Source of the DNA: Echinarachnius parma
Taxonomy: Eukaryota; Echinodermata; Echinoidea; Clypeasteroida; Echinarachniidae
Direction: 5' to 3'
Assembly: GCA_037951105.1 (NCBI GenBank)
Contig: JBAMJV010002060.1
Coordinates: 59,289 to 123,288, forward strand
DNA: 64,000 nucleotides
The notes beneath the pieces were generated by a model, which had not been told where the DNA came from, searched no databases, and saw nothing but the letters and a program-made list of their open reading frames with translations. Below are positions 58,982 through 64,000 of the stretch, piece after piece (the first letter of the stretch is position 1; every line of letters begins with the position of its first letter). The translations under genes were made by a program, and so were the position numbers.

Positions 58982-59588
58982 CCCATCAGTATTCGACAAA
59001 TGGGTAGATATTGACATTTCAGAGCAGTGAATGCATTCTCAACAAATGTATTAACGTTGGAAATATGTAGAATAAACTCGATATTCAAATATCAATAATT
59101 CTACCACTTTAATTAGAAGCTATTGTCTGGTAAACATTTTACTAGGCGGCGCCGAATACTAGTGTATCGACGGTGTATACCGTTTGACATCCATTACCGG
59201 GTCCCTGTCAATCTAAACTACTCATGTCACAAACTTTGTATTGCTAATAATACAAGACCGATCACCCTACTTTATGGTAGAGCAGATAAATAAAGGTTTT
59301 TACCCCACGATGTGAATGTTCCATTCCACACGATAGGGTCAGGGCGCCAACGTCTCATTCATGTTATTAATGACCACGTATTGGATCTTTTAAGGGTAAT
59401 CCCAATAATACCTTATTCTTCCAAAAGTCGGTTTAAACCATGCGCGACTTTTTTTAACATAACAATTAATACAATTGATATTTTTGAATAAATCCGTTGT
59501 TAAACGTAGAGTTCGATCGTTAACTCTAATAATGCCATACTAATGTATATTTTCCATTCATGTTAAAATTAAAAGTTGAAGAAGTTAC
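58982..59588. other. Sequence interrupting CUB1 of gene C
   Basis: About 607 bp, homologous to 35219-35839 in gene B. No coding content. Confidence 0.4.
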
Positions 59589-59905
59589 TGTATTAATACA
59601 GACCATCTTTTAGAGTATTTGCGGTGACGAAGCCTGTAACCAAGCAGCATTCGATATGGATATTACATCGCTTGGTAGAGTAGAATATCTGAACCGAACC
59701 AAGCGTGTGTTCTGCCCAGTAGTCAGACCATCTCCAATATCCAAATTCCAGTAGTCTAATTCAAATATTCTAAAGTTGAATTGTATTCTTCTGCCTACAG
59801 ATGTGTTGAAGGTCCACCATGGTGTAACATCTCCAGCCTGATAAGCGTTCCGCACGTCAGTGTCCGTCAGGGTAATGCTATCATCATCTCCGAGGAAATG
59901 GTGTT
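59589..59905 (-). CDS. Gene C, CUB1 exon (in-frame stop before donor)
   Basis: Acceptor TTCGTGCAG before 59905, phase 1. It encodes EHHFLGDDDSITLTDTDVRN, 'PWWTFNTSVGRRIQFNFRIF', 'NLDIGDGLTTGQNTRLVRFR' and 'LPSDVISISNAAWLQASSPQ' then IL and TAA at 59610-59612. A weak donor, ACA|GTAACT, follows the stop at 59589. The domain stops at the NAAW strand, as in A and B. The lower boundary is uncertain. Confidence 0.7.
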
Positions 59906-60434
59906 CTGCACGAAAATGATGGGAAGATGAACATCATTATTTATAATTATCAACTCACTTTATATTCATGTAAATTGTTTATGATGTATTATTTAGTATT
60001 GTGTCATAATGCATATCATTGTATTTAATGGCATTTTATCATATAAGTTAACCAATGTTATAATAATTATGCCATTTTCATTTATTTAAACATTCCCCTT
60101 AGTAACATCGTTTTCAATCATATACATCTTCAAAGTATAACATATCACTGTACAATATAACAATCAAAATCTATTTTTGGTAATGTATAATTCATTTTGC
60201 AAGTTCCTGAACACAAAATTTGCCCCCCATAAAAAAAATGTAATAGTCACAAATGAAATGAAAAACGGACAACGTGAAACGCTGACTCTGTTTCAGTGTA
60301 AACTATTTACTGAAACATAATTGATAACAAATATTATCTGAATTTTTCGGCAGAACGCTATTTCAGATATGTAGTTAAACGAAATTAAATGTCATGTTAT
60401 GATTCGGATATTGGAAGCACAAATCGGTACTCAC
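59906..60434. other. Gene C intron 1
   Basis: Clearly homologous to the gene B intron 1 ends but lacks about 550 bp present there. No other feature. Confidence 0.55.
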
Positions 60435-60519
60435 CTTGAAATTGGCATGTTGATTTGTTGAAGAATGTGGCCAGCCACAGAACAAAAAGTGGAAGTAATT
60501 TCAAATTTATCACGGCCAT
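60435..60519 (-). CDS. Gene C, start codon and signal peptide exon
   Basis: ATG at 60519, 28 codons MAVINLKLLPLFVLWLATFF then NKSTCQFQ, ending CAAG|GTGAGTA, phase 1. Classical signal peptide; same exon layout as A and B. Confidence 0.85.
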
Positions 60520-61120
60520 TTTTACACTTTTCACTATTAAGAATCTCACTGGACGCCTGGGTGGTTTGTTAAATACAAAAACAAGTTACACAGTTAACAA
60601 TAAGGCACGATACAAATAAAACTGAATTGAAATAAGCAAATCGGTTTGACAAACATCTACATTGGCCGATCAGAGGATCTCCCAGCTCATGACGAGTTTA
60701 GAGAGCCTTCAGATACTATGTATGGCGACTTTTACAAAGTGTACTGAAGCATGCGTCTGTATTTTAAACACGATCGGATCCAAAATGTCGTCGGTCGCCT
60801 AAACTGCATTCTCCGCCGAGCAGTTTTTAACTCCCACTGCGCATAGCTCGAAACTGCGATCATTAGGATTAATATGTTACTTGCGGGAACCTTGCGTACC
60901 GTATGTACAAAGTCAATGGGGATTTCACAATCTCGAAGGGAACGGTTAATCTAGCATCCTCAATCTGTGAGGTTTGCAGCCAGGGTTAAAATATAGATCG
61001 TGATACGATATTCATTATTTCCCCCCATAGGCAAAGTGTAGAGTAACAAATTCCAGTTCACCAGGAATGGGGGCGTAGCAGTTTTCACAGGCATTTTTCC
61101 GAAGGGGGGGGGGGGGCACG
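60520..61120 (-). promoter_or_regulatory. Conserved 5' flank of gene C (promoter / 5' UTR candidate)
   Basis: Contains 'cgatcggatccaaaatgtcg', 'actgcattctccgcc', 'tcacaatctcgaaggga' and 'gtgaggtttgcagcc', matching the gene B flank in order. A 13-G run lies near 61106. No core promoter element assigned. Confidence 0.45.
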
Positions 61121-61394
61121 TACACCCCTTCGACCCTTGTTGGTTACGCCACTGTTTTCACATGAATAGGTCGGTGGGATATTACCCCTGAAAGACAGGT
61201 TTTCACAACAAAAGGCCTCTATACAACTTCTCGTGGTTTGGGATATGAACAATAATTACGAATGGTTGAAAAAGACTATACTGGTTTTGCGGCGCCTCTG
61301 GCATGTTTGGGTTTAATACTGTTCTAGGCGTTTCATGCCAGTCGCTTTCTTGTTGTTGTTTTAGGTGAGGTTTAGTCGAAAGTTAAGTGTTACT

Positions 61395-61676
61395 GAAATA
61401 AAATGTTGAAACCATATGGTATATTTTCCAAAACCTTAAAGAATTTTAAATATTTTATTAAATTATTGAATAAAAGTTGGTCGCCAACATTTTATTCCGA
61501 AAAATTATTTGTATGTATATTTTATATGATTCTGACCAGATTTTGATCAAACAAAGTTTATTTCGTCTATACAATTGTGTGCTTCTTCTGATGTTACACT
61601 TAGTTTTTTTATTACCTAACAAAACTATAATTTCTTGAATCATCCGCTTAACCAAAACTGAACTATCATTTTAAAG
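61395..61676. repeat. MITE family 1, partial copy
   Basis: Right-end part: 'gaccagattttgatcaaacaaagtttatt' and 'accaaaactgaactatcatttt'. Left end missing. Confidence 0.55.
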
Positions 61677-62002
61677 GGATCTATATACATTGTCTAAATC
61701 AACAAGACTTACTTAGAAATCTAGCGGTCTCTCATAACTTGTTGTATTTGTATGACCAATAGAAGCCTGGAATATGTTTGGGATGTTTAACTATCCACTG
61801 GATAGTAATAGATGTGTAAAAAGTCAGTACAATGAGTAAACAAATATTACTTTGCTCTTTCGCTCATTACTCCGCCATATAACATCCATTTAACGTATCA
61901 TATTTACACAATACTCAGAGGATATATCAGAACACAAACCTACACATTTTACCATCCATTCATCGCTTTTTGCACATGTAACAGAGCTAATAGATCCCTT
62001 TA
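61673..62002. mobile_element. MITE family 2, diverged copy
   Basis: TTAAAGGGATCTATATACAT at the left to 'gagctaatagatccctttaaa' at the right, TTAA edges, about 330 bp, shorter than the 387-bp copies. Confidence 0.65.
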
Positions 62003-62289
62003 AATGCAGAGGCGTAGATTCGGGACACGGTGGGCATGTTTTTCCTTACCCCAACACCCTTTCCTATTACATGACATTATTTGTTTTATGCAATATGAAA
62101 ACAAGAGGATTATGTTTGTTTAATTGTTTCTTTCTTTGTTTCTTTGTTTATAATGGCACCAATAATTACAAACACGTCAAGAACCCCATTCTCAACAACA
62201 ACAATTACCTACCCCAAAATGATATCTCTCTCTTTGTCTGAAATTTGGCACGTCTGAAATTATCCGCCCCCCCTCCCCCTCACTCCCCA

Positions 62290-62351
62290 TCAAACACATA
62301 CATTCACACACACGCACTCACACACACACACACACACACGCACATGTACAC

Positions 62352-62382
<31 letters not shown>

Positions 62383-62388
62383 TTCATA

Positions 62389-62421
<33 letters not shown>

Positions 62422-62430
62422 TCACTCGCT
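62290..62430. repeat. (CA)n microsatellite
   Basis: CACACA tract with ACGCAC interruptions. It precedes the third copy of the intergenic block, as CA tracts do in the other units. Confidence 0.92.
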
Positions 62431-62514
62431 TTATATTATACGATAAAAAGGGGTACACGCTTGTCTATGTCAGATAAAAGGGTCCTATTCAGGCTATTTG
62501 TCTATTTGGGATAA

Positions 62515-63130
62515 AATATTCATACTCTGACACACCCGTCGTTGACATCTTTGAATCAGGATATCGAAATTTCACACAAGCCAAAGAAATCATGACTATG
62601 CGGTTTCTTTTTGTTTTGTTTAGTGTTTAAATTGACTGTTAAATACCTGAACATTCAAAAGGGTAAGTGATACTTTATAATTCAATTTATAATCCACTCA
62701 AACATTGACATAGTCTCGATTGGTCAGTTGTTAATTGCTGCACGTATACATTTTTGTATATCTTCATATAAAATAATATCTAGTAAACAATGGCTCAGAC
62801 GAAACCAGGACATTGTTTGACCGCATCATAAATACTTAGTTTTGCAATACAAGAGGTTATGAGAGTACTTGTAGTAATTTTCTATCGTGATGAGTTTCCA
62901 ATACAACATAAGCGAAGCACACAAATCATCAACATTATATAGACTCAATAAGAACATTACGGTGTGCGAACATTATGATTATATAGAACATTGCAATAAT
63001 TAATGATTACAAACTTGTACATACGCTAGCACACAAATATTTACATGGGCACTTAGTCGGGTGAAAGTGATGAGGGCATTAAATACAATTATTGCCAACT
63101 TGTGTCATGCATAACAAGTCGGAGCCTTTT
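62515..63130. repeat. Intergenic block repeated in each array unit, copy 3
   Basis: 'gacacacccgtcgttgacat', 'gtctcgattggtcagttgtt' and 'aacaatggctcagacgaaac' match copies 1 and 2. Shorter, and interrupted on the right by MITE family 2. Confidence 0.7.
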
Positions 63131-63168
63131 CAATGTGTTTAATAATGCTAAGATGTTCGATACCAATA

Positions 63169-63555
63169 TTAAAGGGATCTATTAACTTTGTTGACATGTG
63201 CAAAAAGTGACGAATGGTTGATGCAATGTATATTGTTGTTATCTCATATGTCCACAGGGTATTGTGTGAAAATTTCAAGTCAAATGGACATTGTATGGCC
63301 AAGTAATGAGCGAAAATGCAAAGTGATATTCAGTAATTCACTGCACTCACTTTGTACACGGAAGAAAAACTCGCCCGGAGTTTTTCTTATCTGAATACTT
63401 ATCTTTGTAACATATCTTTGTAACGAAAGGGAAATTTGAAAAACCGAAACCTGTCCCATGATTTTATTGTTAATACGAATACAACAAGGTATAAGGGAGC
63501 CGCTAGAATTAAAATTTATTTTGAGGATTTGGACAATGTTACTAAGTCCCTTTAA
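63169..63555. mobile_element. MITE family 2, complete 387-bp copy
   Basis: TTAAAGGGATCTATTAACTT to 'acaatgttactaagtccctttaa', identical in length to 38668-39054 and with the same internal AGAAAAACTC hairpin. Confidence 0.8.
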
Positions 63556-64000
63556 CATTTAGGGAATATCTATCAATATATTAACATGGCTCCCAAACAG
63601 TTCTATGTAATCTCTAAAGTATCAATTTAGCGCCCTTCTCCTTCTCAGCTTCATGGTGTGCAAGTGTATGAAGGGCTTAGTTCCAAAAGGCGCAACATTA
63701 CACGATCAAAATCAAAATGAGGAACGTAGACGTATTTCCATAGGCATGTGTAAAAAGTTGGAAAAAACGAACCCTTCTTTTCTCCAAAGTTGAAAAGGTG
63801 GATTTAGCGCCTTTTGTTTTCTCATAATTTGTTGTATTCGTTTAATACCAATAGAATCTCCCCTTAGTTAGAAAGATATTAAGATTTGAATTTTCAGATT
63901 TTCAACTTTCCACTGGATAGTCATGAATTGTACAAAGTCAGTGCAATGAGTAAGCGAATCCCAAATAAGATGATATAATTTGTTGTATTCAATACAAAAC
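63556..64000. repeat. Intergenic with further MITE family 2 remnant
   Basis: From about 63820, 'ataatttgttgtattcgttt', 'ctccccttagttagaaagat' and 'gtacaaagtcagtgcaatga' follow the family order, and the window ends inside it. 63556-63820 has no recognised gene. Confidence 0.45.

Overview
This is a eukaryotic, AT-rich, intron-rich and very repeat-dense window, probably from a marine invertebrate deuterostome such as an echinoderm or hemichordate. That placement is an inference from CUB-domain receptor genes split into phase-1 exons and from the load of small TTAA-flanked and foldback DNA elements. No bacterial-style genes, tRNA or rRNA were recognised.

The backbone is a tandem array of three related receptor genes, all on the minus strand, with start codons at 14013, 37355 and 60519 (spacing about 23.3 and 23.2 kb). 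I call them A (left, incomplete), B (middle, complete) and C (right). The exon order is signal peptide (85 coding bp), CUB1, a short CUB1 C-terminal piece, CUB2 (396 bp), CUB3 (363 bp), CUB4 (345 bp), a Ser/Thr-rich stalk (192-195 bp), a transmembrane exon (134 bp), and one long cytoplasmic exon. Exons from CUB2 to the stalk are symmetric phase 1-1 and have identical lengths between copies, apart from a 3-bp stalk difference. A has only its signal peptide, CUB1, CUB2 and CUB3; its CUB3 carries an in-frame TAG and the rest would lie left of the window.

The cytoplasmic tails of B and C are the most striking feature. They are more than 500 residues, predicted disordered, and built around repeated tyrosine motifs HTYHDMREQ / HTYLDM, which fit the YxxM consensus for PI3-kinase p85 SH2 domains. 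Other tyrosine sites (YYEV, NIYEAI, YAPV, EGYLVP, AYEAP) lie upstream. This suggests a multivalent PI3K-recruiting receptor, possibly phagocytic or immune. In C a 1518-bp transposon with perfect 32-bp ends and a TGCT target duplication has cut the tail and removed the last three tyrosine motifs. In all three genes CUB1 is interrupted, with an in-frame stop before any usable splice donor, so N-terminal splicing is unresolved.

Layout: 1-1.4 kb terminal-inverted-repeat element copy; 1.7-14.0 kb gene A with LINE ORF1 remnants and nested elements in introns; 14.0-19.5 kb intergenic; 19.5-37.4 kb gene B, whose introns hold satellites, a 1.7-kb TIR element and self-nested elements; 37.4-48.9 kb intergenic with a 2.7-kb DNA element, a 2-kb giant inverted repeat and a dead LINE; 48.9-60.5 kb gene C; 60.5-64 kb intergenic. 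Intergenic blocks recur in each unit, which supports segmental tandem duplication.
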